Assembly: GCA_015956445.1 (NCBI GenBank)
Contig: WIUZ02000018.1
Location: 124,001-188,000, forward strand
Source: Thelephora terrestris
Lineage: Eukaryota; Basidiomycota; Agaricomycetes; Thelephorales; Thelephoraceae
DNA length: 64,000 bases
Direction: 5' to 3'
Shown piece after piece: positions 34,586 through 48,131 of this stretch. The position numbers were made by a program, and so were the translations under genes. How positions within the stretch are numbered: the first letter of the stretch is position 1; each line of letters begins with the position of its first letter. The notes beneath the pieces were generated by a model. That model did no database searches. It worked only from the letters and a program-made list of their open reading frames with translations, and was not told the origin of the DNA.

Positions 34586-37500
34586 CGGAGAACGGTTGAG
34601 CTGTTGACTGTGCGGCTTTCAGTGTACCAAAAGAGTGTGTCGTAGTGAGGCTGAATGACAATAGCGAGACGAAGAAGAGGAGGAGGAGGGAAGAGAGACT
34701 TCGGAGCCTTCAGGGGGGAAGGAGGGTTAGAGTTCGTTGGCAACTGCGACGGCGACGAAGGCCAGGCGAAGGAGGGGGTCACGTGCGTTCGCCTGGTTCG
34801 GCCAAGGTCAAACGTGGGTTTGCGCGATACTCCACTACCACGACTTGTGGCTAACGAACTCGAGCTATCCATTCGAGGACATGGAAGCTTCTCAAAACTA
34901 CTGTGACTTGAAAAATCGCCACTTTTCCCGATTTTTCTGGCTCAAAGCTGATCTCATAAGGCGCTGGCAGGTCATTAGTGAATTATCTTTGACACAAGAT
35001 TCCAACAGACGTCTCGTTCGGCGTCATTCAGTCTCGACCCTTGCCACATGGATGAACCTCCAGCTGACGATACCCTGATAAGAACACGGCACCTGTTGGT
35101 GGCGTATTGGCGAGCGCGACCACGATGTGTGCAACACATTAACCGTCTTTTTGTCATCGCCCCTGGGATAGCAGCCGTGCATCACCGGCCTTCCGAAACT
35201 TGAGATCTTTCTGGGGTTTATTCTGGTGTGTGTGACTTTGACTGGAACACTGTACGTCGTAAAGCAATGACCGAACGCTAACCCCTGCCCCTGCCCACAG
35301 AATCTGATGCGATAGAATGATAGTTCTGGGGGGGCCGGAACACTGCAAACGATCACCCTGAAAGAACCGCCCCAAAGCGCCACGGCAGCAAGAACAAAGG
35401 TCGGCCGTTTTTTTCGTCAAGGGCACACTTACCGATGTATGAGTGCGAAGCTGAGGAAGCGAACAGGCGGAGCACAGGAAAGCATCTGATTTTGATAAGG
35501 TGAACTGTGGTCTAAGGTTTTCGCCAATCATCTCGGTGCTTTCGAGAAGGACAGGTGGTCAACCTACTCGGATGATTTATGTTTTCCAGGTTCGTGGAGG
35601 GTCCTCGTCGTCATTGTAGCCCCATGCGATGATGGTGGCGATGAGGGGTTCCCGTAAACTCGTCGCGTGCGGATCTTCATCTCCGCTCAGGAAGGGACGA
35701 CTACAGCCACCGTATTGGGACATCGACAGTGATAATCGCCGTGGGAGGGGGTACGACAACCCTAATAGGTCGGTGATCACCCGAAGGTGACCTGATTTTC
35801 CCTGTTTCTCGGGTTAGTTAATGCCGTTTCACAGTGGCAATGAAACCCAATTAACGACCGATGAAAAAGGAGGGTCCTCGAACGCCAATCAGTCGTCCTC
35901 ACGTCGCTTCGCGCAGATCTGAGTAACGAGGCGATAGTTCAACTGGGCCCTTTTGGACTGGCAGCACATATCAACTTTACATGCCCCGACTCATCGGAGC
36001 ATTTTGCAACAGGTGCGGTTGGTGAAATTATCACCATTCCATGGGCTTTATGGCATCTGTTCCGGGTCTGCGATCACCTACAGGGTCTCAGCGCAGTCAG
36101 CTGTTTAGGGTAACCAGCCGTTTTATCACCAAGAGTGTCTTCGGCGGGGAATGCTCTCCGTTACAGCCGCCGGCGTGGTCTATCCGGTTTGAGTCGTCGG
36201 AAGGACCACCTCTGAAAATTGTGACCCGCCTATCTCCCTTGGTACGTTGACCAATTATAGATTTTCCGTGGTTTCGCCTTTTTCTGAATGAGATTTTCAT
36301 CGTGAGAGCGAACAGTGGGGAACCGTAATTCCGTGCATGGTCTCGGAAAAATCAGCGGGAGAGGATGCATGTGCCAACGGTCATTACGATATATACTCGT
36401 CAAGCCACAAGCCTGAACAGTAAGCACGGAAGGGCTAGTGAAGACATTCACGTGGCACTGGAGTGGTCGCGATCAACGTTTTTTCAAATCAGCTTGTGGC
36501 GCTCTGGATTTCCGTTTACGTTTGGCGTGGGCGGGTCTCAGGAAGGGAAAACGTTGGTCAGGGTGTGTGTGTGTTCTGGACTGGCGACAAGCTCTCAGGC
36601 GGTGTGAATCCGGTAGGGCCGCTGATTTTTTCTTTTTGCGAGAACGCGACCCTGATATGTTCGTGCTGGGTGACGTGGCGGGTAAGTATCTGCCGCACCG
36701 AGCTTTAGGGTCCGGAAATAAGTGAAATGGGATCAATGACGCGCTTGTCCCGGAATGGAGATGCTGCTGCCACAAGCCCAAGTGGCGTGGAAATTTTTCT
36801 CTTGATTTATTGGAGCGAAAGAGGAACATGATGATGGGAAGCAAGCGCGGGCCTCACTGGGTGATGCATCACCGCCCTGGAAAAATTGAGTATTTTCGGC
36901 CGATTTTTGGGAGTTCCTATCGCATTCTGACTTTCCCCGTATGTAACAATGCCAAGTACGGTAGCCGCTCATGGATGTGGCTTGGTTCCCCCAGAACAAT
37001 CGACTAAGAGGGGTGGTTGAGACCGAAATACAACAAAGGTACACGATGCCTAATGCGATTGGTCTCAACCAGTGGGAAGGGATCGTATTCCAAAATCGAG
37101 GGGATGAAGAATTTCCCACATTCTTTCTACCCCTGTTCAAACAGCCCCCGGGCGCGTTTGGACAATTGGAGCTTTAGGTTCGGAGAAGGACGGCATCACG
37201 TTGGTTTTTGAAAGGTGCACCTGGATTCTGGCGTGGGGTCGCGCGGTCCCCTTGACTGTTAACGAAATGATCTGATGCGATGTGTGAAGTAGCTGGGCGG
37301 TTGTGGCAGGGACACTTTGCGCGGTTTGGACCGCGTCCAGATTACCGTAAAGTACGGTAAGATACAGTGCATGTGCGTGGTTCCGGGTCTCCGTTTCGTA
37401 TTTGGATTACCTACACCGCCTTCACGTTTGCTCCGATGGGATGCGAAGTCTGGGAAAGAGGGTGGTGACTTAAAAAGTTGTGGTCAGGTTCCTGGAATTG

Positions 37501-38582
37501 GGTGAACGGTGTTCGAGGCGAGCCGAAGAAGTTGCCGCAAAGAAAAAAAGCCAGATCACGAGCCGAAAAGGGTGAGGGAGAGATCCGATGTATTTACACA
37601 CAAAGATGAACAGGTGGGGCAAAAGCCATGAAGAGAACTGTGTGGTCTCGGAGAGGGTTTCTGATGAAAGTAGTCGCCCAATCTCTCGAACAGCGATAGG
37701 TCAGATATTGGACTAGAGATTAAGCGCTGCGTGTTAGGTCCGCGCGGTCGAACGATTACCTCAAGTCGAAAGGCAACAATTGCCAGGTCCGTTTTCACCG
37801 TGTACGCCTTCCCTCGAGTTTTACCGTTCGAGAGGCAATCAAGGGCATTGATCGGAACAGGCGCGGGAGGAAGCTAACCAGATTCTGCAAACAACGGCGG
37901 GGGTTCCGAAATCTATGTCTGGCCTCCGATGGAGCGGGGGTAGGATCTGGCCACGATTGGTTTACGTTGCGCGGATATTCGGGTGAGGGCAGATCGAGAG
38001 AGAGAAAGAAATTGGTCTCGCGCGCGCTGGTCGAGAGGGAGACTAGACGGAGGATAGACAGATACGTATTCCTCCACACCACGGACGGAGATTTGCCGTT
38101 ACGTGCACGGTAACAACAACAGAATTTGTTCCATCCCGGGGAGGATCGTCCTAAAACAAAATCATCTCAACAAAACCGGAGTGGGCGCCAACATACCTCC
38201 CCGAAACGGGTCGTTCTCTGGGGGGGTTTTCCTTATTGGTGCAGATTGAGGAGAAATCCCCGGAAGACTGCGTTGATGGCTTGATCGGCACCAATTGCCG
38301 AACGGCGGATTATGAAATATGCCCGGTTTTTATTTTTCGAACAGGGTGGATGCGAGGGAATTTTTACCGTCCTGATTTGGAAGTCGATCATTAGATCAGA
38401 GATTGCGGTTCTCAATCTCTGTTCCATCTACGAGTAAGGTAAGCCGAGTGAGGTGTCTCTCTCCTGTCATTTCGTTAAATTTCTTATTATAATAATCCAA
38501 CCCCTCCCCCTCCGAGTCCGTTTCGAATCCTTCCTTTATGTTCTGCTAATCTTCTTCATCCCCTCCTCATCCTCAACCCTCC
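34586..38582. other. Intergenic region between CHS7 and the cyclin gene
   Basis: About 4 kb with no supported gene. It holds the 5' flanks of two divergently transcribed genes. The last ~150 bases before the cyclin ATG are pyrimidine-rich, typical of a fungal promoter and leader. Random open frames up to ~135 codons show no motifs. Confidence 0.5.
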
Positions 38583-40862
38583 ATGTCTTACGCCGCTTAC
38601 AACAATCTGCCAGTCGAACTCTTCCATGCCTGCGACTTCGCAAAGCAACCCCTCACCCCACCCGGTGCCAACTGTTTGCCACCGATCCAACGCTACGAAG
38701 GTGCGCCCAAACACTCGCGTTCAGAACCTCCTCTTACGCGCCTCCCTCTAGATGAGGATAGCTCAATGTCCGAGGACGATGACCTGCAAGACAGTTCTCT
38801 GAGTTCCCCAGATCCCATCCTTTCAGATTGGTTCGTGAACTCCCAACAGTCCGCTCTCTATCTTGCCGAAAAGACTTGCGAAATGGTCTGCTACCTCTGG
38901 TTCTCCTCCAACTCTCCCTCCTCTCGCCGCCACCATTTCGTTCCGCACGCGAATTCTCAAACGGCATTGCTCCAGTTCTCCGTCTCTCCGCACTTTGTTC
39001 AGTTCATGCAGAAGGTTCTCGAAACGACGCAAGTTTCGCAATCTGTTATCGTTCTCTCCCTCCATTATATTTTCCGACTCAAAGAACGAAACCGATTGAC
39101 GAACAGCCTGCCCGGGAGTGAGTTTAGAGTTGCGATCGCTGCATTAATGATGGCAAATAAGTTTGTGGACGAGTGCGTTTCCTGTCCTTCGTCTGCTTTC
39201 GTCCCCTTTCTGAGACCCTATTCTAGTAACACGTACACGAACAAAACCTGGTCCGACGTTTCCGGTATCTCTCTCGAGGAGATAAACAAGATGGAACGCG
39301 AGATCCTTCTCGGAATTGACTTTTCGTTATACGTTAACAAGACCACGTACGATTCGTGGCTGAACCTTCTCAGAGGTCTCGTCATGGCCAAGGAGAGGGA
39401 TGGTAGCGCTTGGAAGAATTCTTACGCGAGGGGGCGCAACACAAGATCTGCCAGGGCACCCGTTCCATCGAATGGCCGTTCCGCCGCTGCTTACGCGACT
39501 CCGACTCGACCGCACCGCGCCAGATCCACCTCACCCTCCTCTCAGTCTTTCCGATACCCATTCACGTTTACCTCTACGACCCAGCCCACCCCACGACCTA
39601 CCAATGACCAGCCTTTGAAACCTGGAGCAAAGCGTTCTGCAGAGGATGCCTTCTCTCCGACCTCCACTTCGTTCCCACCCATTAAAGCTCCCCGGCGTAA
39701 CACTCCTGCGCTGTCTTTGAGCATCCCTGTCTCTGCTCCAGCCAACTCCTCTCCTGCCGTTAATTACGGTTCCAAGTCCGGCTCGCCTCTGGATAGTTTG
39801 CCGTTTTCCAAACTCAGTTTGGCATCTAATTCACCGGCGGTGGCTAGCTCCACCCAAAACAATGAGCCGGATGGTCGTGTGTGGGTTTCATCATCTGGTC
39901 AGCACGTTCCTCCCAAGACTCTATCTGCTGCATGGCCTCTCCAAGAGAGGGAAAGGGCTTGGGCGGCGCCACAGGTAAGACCCTTCAAATTGTCCGCTTA
40001 CGTCCTAGTCTTCATCTGTTGACGCTTCATATCTCTTTGATAGAACTTGTACTACTACTCGCTCGCCTGCTCTCCCACCTCAATTCGAACTCAACAGGCT
40101 CCCGAACCAGAACGCAAGGCGATCTCCGTGGCCAAAAAAGCCAAGCTTCGTTATCACCCTGCCCCACAGACCGCTCCATCTCCGCTAGTCATGGCCAACA
40201 AACCCGATCAGTCACTGTGCGCGCGCTCTCATTCAACCTATTCTCCACGTCAGCAAACCCTACCAATCCATCAACATCGCCGCTGGGGTGGCGCACCAAT
40301 GGTCGTTCACTCGGCTTCGACTAGCCCTGATTCTCGGGAAGCCTGCCTGGACTTTCGTCAGATCCAACACCGTCAGTATCCTTCCCACGGTGTTCCCGGT
40401 CAACAATACCGCTGCCTCCCTACCGTTCCCCACCATCACCTGCATCAACATCAGTTCCCTTCGCCTGATCGGTTGAGTGTGCCCTCGTTGAGTTCGACAG
40501 CTTCATCGGTTTCATCTTCTACGCCGCCTTCGGCCGATTCCGATGATGTCAGGATGAGCTTGCCTCCGTTCAACGAGTTCGTCTCCGGTGCCGGCAAAGT
40601 GTTCCCTCCATCCTATCATCAGGTGGCTGAACACTCTCCGCTGGCTGCTGATCACAACCAACAATACCGAGTTGAACCTCAGCCTGCCCCTTTTGCGAAC
40701 GCCGGACCCCCCGGGGTGGGAATCCAGTGCACTTATGCGCATGAATACGGGTATGACGGTCATTTCCCACGATCTTGGGTCCAACAGCCTTATCCCGCGT
40801 ACGGTGTTCCTTATTCGTACGGTCAATGGGGTTCCAACTGGCTTCGTCCTCTGGGAATGTGA
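38583..40862 (+). CDS. Cyclin, PHO80/PCL-like
   Basis: Exons 38583-39172, 39227-39974 and 40044-40862 keep phase and encode ~718 residues. The cyclin box lies at about residues 110-265: FSVSPHFVQFMQKVLETTQV, SVIVLSLHYIFRLKERN, FRVAIAALMMANKFVDD, NTYTNKTWSDVSGISLEEIN and KMEREILLGIDFSLYVNKTT. The second intron interrupts nothing structural. The long tail is disordered, rich in S, P, H, Q and basic residues (PGAKRSAEDAFSPTS, HHHLHQHQF), ending YSYGQWGSNWLRPLGM. The single N-lobe box with 'KxxDD..y.N..Ws.vsgis..e.n.mE...L..idf.l' is the PHO80/Pcl layout, so it should activate a Pho85/Cdk5-type kinase in cell-cycle, polarity or phosphate control. Which Pcl class is unclear. Intact. Confidence 0.88.
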
Positions 40863-43800
40863 TGCACGCCGTTCGCGCCTCCTCCGGTTATTGTATGTCC
40901 TATTTTGCCGCTGCTGGTCGTTCGCTTTGTTTTGTTTCGAATCCCTTTCATGGTTTCGCTTCGGTTTCGTGACAGCTCCGTTTACACAACCCTCCTTCCG
41001 ACCATCAGCGTTACCCCTCGCCCCCTCATCACCGCTCGTCTCCCCATGTCACTTGACCCCCCACCTCACTCTTTTTCTTTCTTTTGCACATTGCATGGTA
41101 CCTTTTCATTTCTCTCACTTCACAATCATCATCACCGTCTCCCGCACGCATACATATTCTATTTTACTCTCTCTCTCTCTCTCTCTCACCGGTACCGTAC
41201 ATTTTGGTCCTTCAACCACGTTGCACATTCGTCGAACATTTCTGTCTCTCCAACCCCACGCTCCCTCTTTTCTTCGCGATCGTCCGACTTTGCACGCCGT
41301 TCAGTTTGCGCGTTTTTTACGATAAGAATAGACTATAATACTCGGTTGAAAGGACCGGGTGGCCGCGCTACATTAGCATCCCCATGTCATTACAAAGCAC
41401 ATTATCAATGTTTTTTCTCTTACCCCCACCCCTTTGGGGGGGAAGGTTACAAAAATTGCGACCTCTCGCATGTGTGATTTTCGATTCCGAGTTCTTCGCG
41501 AAGAATGAAACGCCTCTTTTTTTTTGTTGGCCTCGTGGCCCATCGATCCCTGTCCCCCAGCCGTCCTCCACACCGTGCTTATGCGGAACTCATGTTGAAA
41601 ACGTTGAGGTTTGAAAAAAAATGTTTGGATGTTTTTTTCACTTCTTCGATGTTATCATACAATACACATACTTCCCTCCTCTCTCAAAATTGCGAATCCT
41701 GTGCTCCGTGCTTCGCGAAGGTCTCTAACCTCCCCCCCGCGTGTTGGTTTGGGGATCGTATGTATGTTGTGATGCGATCGCGCGATGGGAGGGTGATAAG
41801 TACTTCAGTTCTATGCGAGTATATACAACGGATGCGTGTGCAGTGTGTGTGGGCTGTGGCTGTAGCGCGATTATCATATATGGAGGTTCGTTTATACTTA
41901 CGCGTGTGATCCCTTCGTGAGTACATATGGTGGCCGTGGTGTTTAGGGTCGACGTGGTATTGAGTTGGGCTTCGTTCCACACAACGGTGTACCCGGAATC
42001 CGAGTACATCCCGGAGCCTGTCACTTTTCTCTCGAAAGGGTTCCCTCTACGCACACACTGGTGGACCCGTATCGGATTATCCACGTTCTATATATTAGCT
42101 GACTATACGGCTGGCTTTCGGCAATTAAAACAACCCGACGCACACACACACAACACGTTACAACTTTACACGTGCACAGAGAGTGCTAGTGAAGCTTGAA
42201 GGTGAATGAATTCCATTCTCGCTTTTTCGCAGTTGTTTGAGACTTGTATAGTATCTCTTGCCGAGCTTCGCTCGAAAGCTCTCTGGATAGGTTTTTTTTT
42301 TTTTTTCGAAACGAGTTTGGCGCCCCGTGGGATGGTATATATGATATACGGTTACGGTTACCCTGCGGTGTACACGTCTCAATGCGGTGGTGTAAAAACA
42401 GCGATTGTAAAATTGTGAGTTCGAGTTGACGAGGGGGGCAGGCCGCATGGGAAATCAATTAATCATGCTGCTGGGACGCTGGGAGTTGTCCTCTGGTGAG
42501 CGGTGTGCGGTGCTGTTCCACACCGCATACGCGTATGTACCACATGCACCGCGCTCGCATCTCATATTTTTCCGTGCGTGCGATGGAGACTTTGGACAGC
42601 TCTCGGACTACGTTTAATTGACAGGATGGAAAGGTGGAGGTTCCCCATCTGATTTCGGTAAGGTTTTTGTGGAGGCGGTCCGAGTTGACGTTGGAGCGCG
42701 ATCAAGGGTAGTTCAGGGATCTCATCTCGCACACTCTACTAGTACTTCTTCCAGGGTAAACCAGGGTAAAGTAAACGAAAACCCGTCTATCACCCTCCAA
42801 CAGACCCCCCCATCAAAACGAGAAGCGTATGGTAACAAAAAAGAAAAAGTTACGGGAGGTCCCAAGTCGTTCACGTGTGGAACTGTGGGAGGGAGAGGAG
42901 GGTACCTTCAATCATTCGATATAATGCGCCCAGGCTTACCGTTTAACCGAACGTTAACGTATTTGGGGTTGGAGGAAAAACGCTGGGATTCACACTTGCA
43001 TTTGCGTGCACCTTAACGTTACATGTCCCCCCGTTTTTTCTTTTGGTAAAAATGTAATGGGATCTATCGTTCACGCGACGCGCGGCGTGCTGGACCACTT
43101 CGATGAGCTTGATCCTCGGACAGGTCTAGGTGTAATCGTCTGGCACGGTCTTACGGTGTCTTACGGCTACCGTGACAGGGAGCAACAGGTCATGGAACAG
43201 CCCAACCAGCTACACCCTCCTAGTCTCACGCCAAAAGTCCAACGATCGACGCTTGTCAGGCATAGGTTGGGATATACGTGATTTCCCCCCATCCTACCTT
43301 CGACGGAGGCCGTAAGCACCAAAAGGGTCCGAAACAGGTGGATCGTCCCCATCGAAAAAAGATGGAAAGATGGGCTGTTCACCGTTCGCTTGCATTCAGT
43401 ATCCGTGTATGCGTGAAAGTGCTGGAACTTCCCTCCCCCCCCCTTTTTTTAAACTGTCGTTCGCAATTCTGTGCGAGATCCACCCGCCGAACCCTTGTTC
43501 GCTTCCAGTTAGGTACTTTCCCCTTCCAAGATCAATCGCGAAATGGGTTTGCCAATGCGGACGGATAGCCGACCGAGAGGGTCCGCCTCGCGCGGTCACC
43601 GGACGGAACACTCTCGGAACACTTCAAAACAAAGTAAGGGCCCAGGGGGTGGGCCAGGTCCCTGCATCCGCGCCGCCGCCCCCCAAACGATTTATACAAC
43701 AGGCTGTTAGCCTGCTTTGGAGGATCGATTGGGGGGGGGGGGAAGAATCATTAGGAGATGCCCTTCTTTTTACTGTCCCAACCCGACTCGTTGGTTCTGC

Positions 43801-46800
43801 TGCTAGACAAATGCCAGATCGTTCTCAGAATTTCGTTTGACTGACCGTCGCTTTGTAAATCGCGACCCGAAATAAGTACGTCGGCTTCAAACGCCGCACC
43901 TACGCCCCACTCTCTTCGTTCCGCCTGTTGTCACCCCCCCCCCCCTCCGGCAATGGAGCAGGGTCTTTGCTTTGAAACGTGTCGATTGAGAAAGTGAACT
44001 GAGGCCATTGATCGATTGTGGAGCCCAGCGCGGACCTGGCCCACTTGTATCCCCTGATGTGGATGGGCACCTGGTCCGGTCGGTGCCTCGGAGACCATCC
44101 GAACTTTTTCGCACGGTCGGAGGAGATCGCGGTCTCGTGATTTCATTTCTTTAAAAATTATTTCATCTTTGTTTTGAGTTTGTGCGCTGAAAGCGGTGGG
44201 TCTGGTCTGGCCCCCCATGAGACGTTGTACGTGACTCGGGTGATGAGCGCTGCTGCGTGGGCCTGTCCCTATAAGTACAAGTAATGAAGGGGTGTTGCGT
44301 TGTAGTGCCTCTAGCCCCGTGGAAGGTTTCGATTTGAAGCACCGCAGTTTAGTTCCTTCGGTGATATTCGCGCCTGCGATTGAGATCCGATGTGGGATTT
44401 CAATTTCTGTATTCTGAACGTTACGCAGGTAATAAACCCATCGGACCATCATAGTTCCATAGGAGTGGCGTTCTGGGTCAGGGTGACTAGGGTTCCCTTA
44501 TACACTGCGGCCGCTGCTGATATTGTACTTAGGCACCGAGTTGCCATCATCACCAAGGTTTGTTCGCCCACAATCCGATAGCTGATCTCGGGCACTTGAA
44601 TGGTGACGTTATTCTCCAAACGACGGATCAACGGGTCCACGGGTCTCCCAGCCCGAACCCAAATTTGAGTCGTTGGACTCCGGAACACCGGCCGGTGCTT
44701 GCCCTTCCCATCGCTTGCGATCTCAGATCTCTCAGATCCTCATCGTTCCTTCCCTTTATGGTCTAGACTTGTTCAGGTTATTGAATGTTTGATCCCATCC
44801 GTGATCCATCTGGCATCTGCCCATCTCAGTCGTAAATCCCACGCTCCACGTGCTTGTGTTCCATTCTTGACTCAGCATTTTCCTCTGGAGGGGAGGGCAC
44901 ACGCTTTCGGGCTCATCCGATCGGGAATCAAAGTCGGTTTCGTTTACTCTCCCCCATCTTTCATCCACGTTCCTTTTCCCTGGTCGGCCAGACATCGCAC
45001 AGCGCCAAACTGTCGTCGCGCTCCTATTGGATGCGGTGGGGCCTTTACTCCCCATAGCATGGGAAACAACTACCGGAATTCCCTTTTTCTTGTTTTACGT
45101 AGAAAACCTGCGAGCGCTGTCCATCACATGACTTGGCGTTTTCGGCTCCTGTTGCCACCCGTTTCCAAGAAGGGCCTGGCCATCTCTCTCGCTCCTTTTG
45201 GGTTAGACCAAGCGCCCCCGAACGGCGACTTTTTGAGTGCAAGGTTAATTTTTCTCCACTGGCGCCCGTCCCTGGGTACGTCAGTTCTTTTCTGTGGCCC
45301 AACGCTCTCACGCCTCTCCTGGGGTTACCTTCCATATATACGCGAATACCTCTTTTCCGAGCCAAGAACGGCGTCCGCTAAGGATCTTCCTTTTCTCCAC
45401 TTTGCGATAGCTTCGATCAAGGAGCTTTTGGGTTGTGAGTAATAGTAAGACAGGAGAGGTCCGCGGTGGACCTGACATTCGTTCCGAGATCTTGCTTGTT
45501 TTTTGTGTCCCCCGTGCCCGTCTCCTGGACGCTTACGCGGTCGGAAAGGGCCCCTGCTTAGTCTGGGAAGCGGAAAGAATAGGGAGAACCCCGTGCTCGA
45601 CGGCCCTTCCGAGCCGTCTTACTTCAATAAGAATCCCGTGCCGTTGTGTCTCACTCGCGGAGTTCATTGTGTCCGAGTTTGAGGCTTGTTGAGTCGACTG
45701 TTCAGCGTCCGTTTTTTTTACGTTCATTGATCGCAAATGAAAGAGCGTGATGCCGCTGGAACGACCGGTGGTCCGAGCACCGGGAGATCCGAAGGACCAG
45801 CTCTTTCAGAATTAAGTGTCAATCTGCATACTGTACTGGCCAGAATCATAATGCATAAAAGTTGAAGAAAAGCTCGATAACCCTTTTTGAGCCTCGATCA
45901 GATCAGCGAGGCGGCGGGGATGGATGTGATGGTAGTACGGTGTACCGCTCCAGCGGGATCATTCCCACGACACCAGGTCCCAGCTGCGCGTACCCCTTTC
46001 CTTCGAATTTCTCTCAAGGAGATCATCATCATCTCTCGGCTCACCTGATTAGGACACGACGCTTTTTCATGGTGCATCGCACGAGCTGTATCGCGACTCT
46101 CTTGATCGTGCGCGCGTGGACCGTTTAGATACCCGCCCGTTATCTTGCTTCTCGAGCTGATTGTTCGTGAACCCTGTCATCGTTCAATGGTTCAGGCGGT
46201 TAGGGTGGGGGGTGATGCGTGTGTGCTAGGCGTGTTGGGATCTGAATCGGCTAGCGCCGTTTTGGAGGTTTGTTGCGGCGGCCCAAGGGAGTCCTTGTCT
46301 TGTTTTTTTTTGCTTTACCGGCGTTGCGAAATATCCCCTGTGACCTGAAACAGGGACTAACCCGACCCTGGGCTAACTTTGGTTCTTCGAGGTTCTGCGT
46401 TTGGCCTTTGCGACTGCGGATAAGGAACGCGTTGGAGCTCATCTGACTGTGCGGGGTTGCGGGATCGCACCACCCCCTCTCCGTTATCGTTCTTCATTAT
46501 CTGTCGGCTGCGGCTGCTTAAGGTGGGGCTTGCGCGCATAGCGCAGGCTGGGCCACATTTCCGCGCTGAAACGGGTTAGCCTCGGGACGAGTTATCCTGT
46601 TCGATGCGGACGCTAGTGGACTCCTCTCGGGTTGCCAGACTCTCCGACTTCCTGCTGGATCGAAGGGGACCATGCGACGCTCGTGAGTCGTGCTCTAGGG
46701 GTTGCTTCCGTCGTCTCCCCCTTTTTTTGTGGGGTTGCTTAGTTGTGCGTGGGTCAGGCGTGGATCTCCAGAACTGCTAGTGATTGCAGCCATTCCTTCT

Positions 46801-48131
46801 CAGGTCGCCGGCTCCGATGAACTAGCGACCTTTTCTTTGTCACCAGCGTGGTGGCGGACGAATCGAGTTACTCACGACTCGACCGCGTTGCACCCTAAAG
46901 TGGCGGTAACTGGGCGGAGCTCGTGACAAGCGGGAGGTGCGTTTTACTTGAGTTACAAGGGGGCCAGGGGTCAGTACTTCAGTTTTCGGCCAACCTCGGA
47001 CCGGGGAATGGAAATTATTTCATTGTGGCTGCTTACTGACCCTCCTCGCCACCCCCTACGGATCGTTGTGGGGTGCCATTGCGCTGGTCGTGCTTCTAGG
47101 TTCTATCGGACGATGCGTGGTGAGTCATTAGCGACCTTGGGTCTTGGGTTCGGGATGTCACTCCTTCGAGAATTACTTTTCTCTCTGCTGTAGCGTTATC
47201 GATGTTATGAAAGACTGGGGGGGGGGGGGCTTGCTAGACCGAAAGGAGCGTGACAGCTCATTCATTGACTTTGTGATGGAAGGTCGGCTGGTCTTTTTGG
47301 CCGCGACGGATTCATGCCGTAGAAGATGAAGCTTTCCGCATTGGTAACGTTCATTCTGCGTTGGTTGGCACAGCCTAGCTTGGTCCGCTTATCAACCGGG
47401 GTCGGACTTGCTTGATGTGGTCGGTGAGTGGTTCCAGCGAGTGGACTCAACTCGTGCTCAGCGATCTGTGGCGATTAATATCTGCCTAACACCCCCCTCC
47501 CCTGTGCGCGGCGTCATGCGAGGCCTGTACGGCCGATGGCGTGATTTACGACAACCCCCCCCCCTCGCGGAGTTTGTGGAGTCACCCGGCCATCGATGCG
47601 AATCGGCTTGTGTGCCACCACTTTTGGGATGTTAACGCGCGCGCTTTGACCCTGGGCCTTTCTAGCGGGAGGGCGTGGAGTGTGGCAGGGGGGGGGGGAG
47701 ATCGTGTATCTATCTCCATGAAGATAAGATCGTCTCATTGGGATATGAGGGTGTGTGTTCGATGCGAACCGGTTGGATGAGGGGAGTTCATCGGCCGCCG
47801 GTTGCTGGTTCTCGACGCTTGGCTTTTTGGGCACTGTTCATTGGCTGCCGTTCCTGCGAAACTCCCGACCTCGAGACGTAAGCTGCGTCCACCACGCATT
47901 GTCCCAGATATTGATCGAACTTGCGACCTCGTCTGGCCGTAATTACTGTGCAACTCACCCACTTTTACTTCCGTACAAATCTCATTATATTCGTAGACTG
48001 AAATTAATCGTTCCTTTCTCATCAGGAATTTCACACCCTGAAAGGACTGATCACCCGTGCACTCTCTGAGTCTGGGCCACAGCCATCACGTGCTGATCTC
48101 CGCCACGGACGCGTCTGTCCTTCGACCGCCC
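40863..48131. other. Long gene-poor region with simple-sequence tracts
   Basis: About 7.3 kb without a supported gene. It carries homopolymer runs (A/T near 42291-42306; G or C near 43729, 43936, 47219 and 47690). The longest frame (44699-45442, plus, 247 codons) is rich in L, S, R, P and H, has no motif, and is most likely chance. The proximal ~600 bases are the 3' UTR side of the cyclin gene. Confidence 0.5.
41167..41187 (+). repeat. (CT)n microsatellite
   Basis: About ten uninterrupted CT units in the 3' flank of the cyclin gene, within a generally pyrimidine-rich strand. Confidence 0.85.

Noticed and set aside
43931-44452. 173-codon minus-strand gene
   Set aside because: It ends in a translated poly-C run, has no recognisable motif, and has no splice partners.
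44699-45442. 247-codon plus-strand gene
   Set aside because: Composition is that of a chance frame in GC-moderate DNA (L, S, R, P, H), with no motif or supporting exon.
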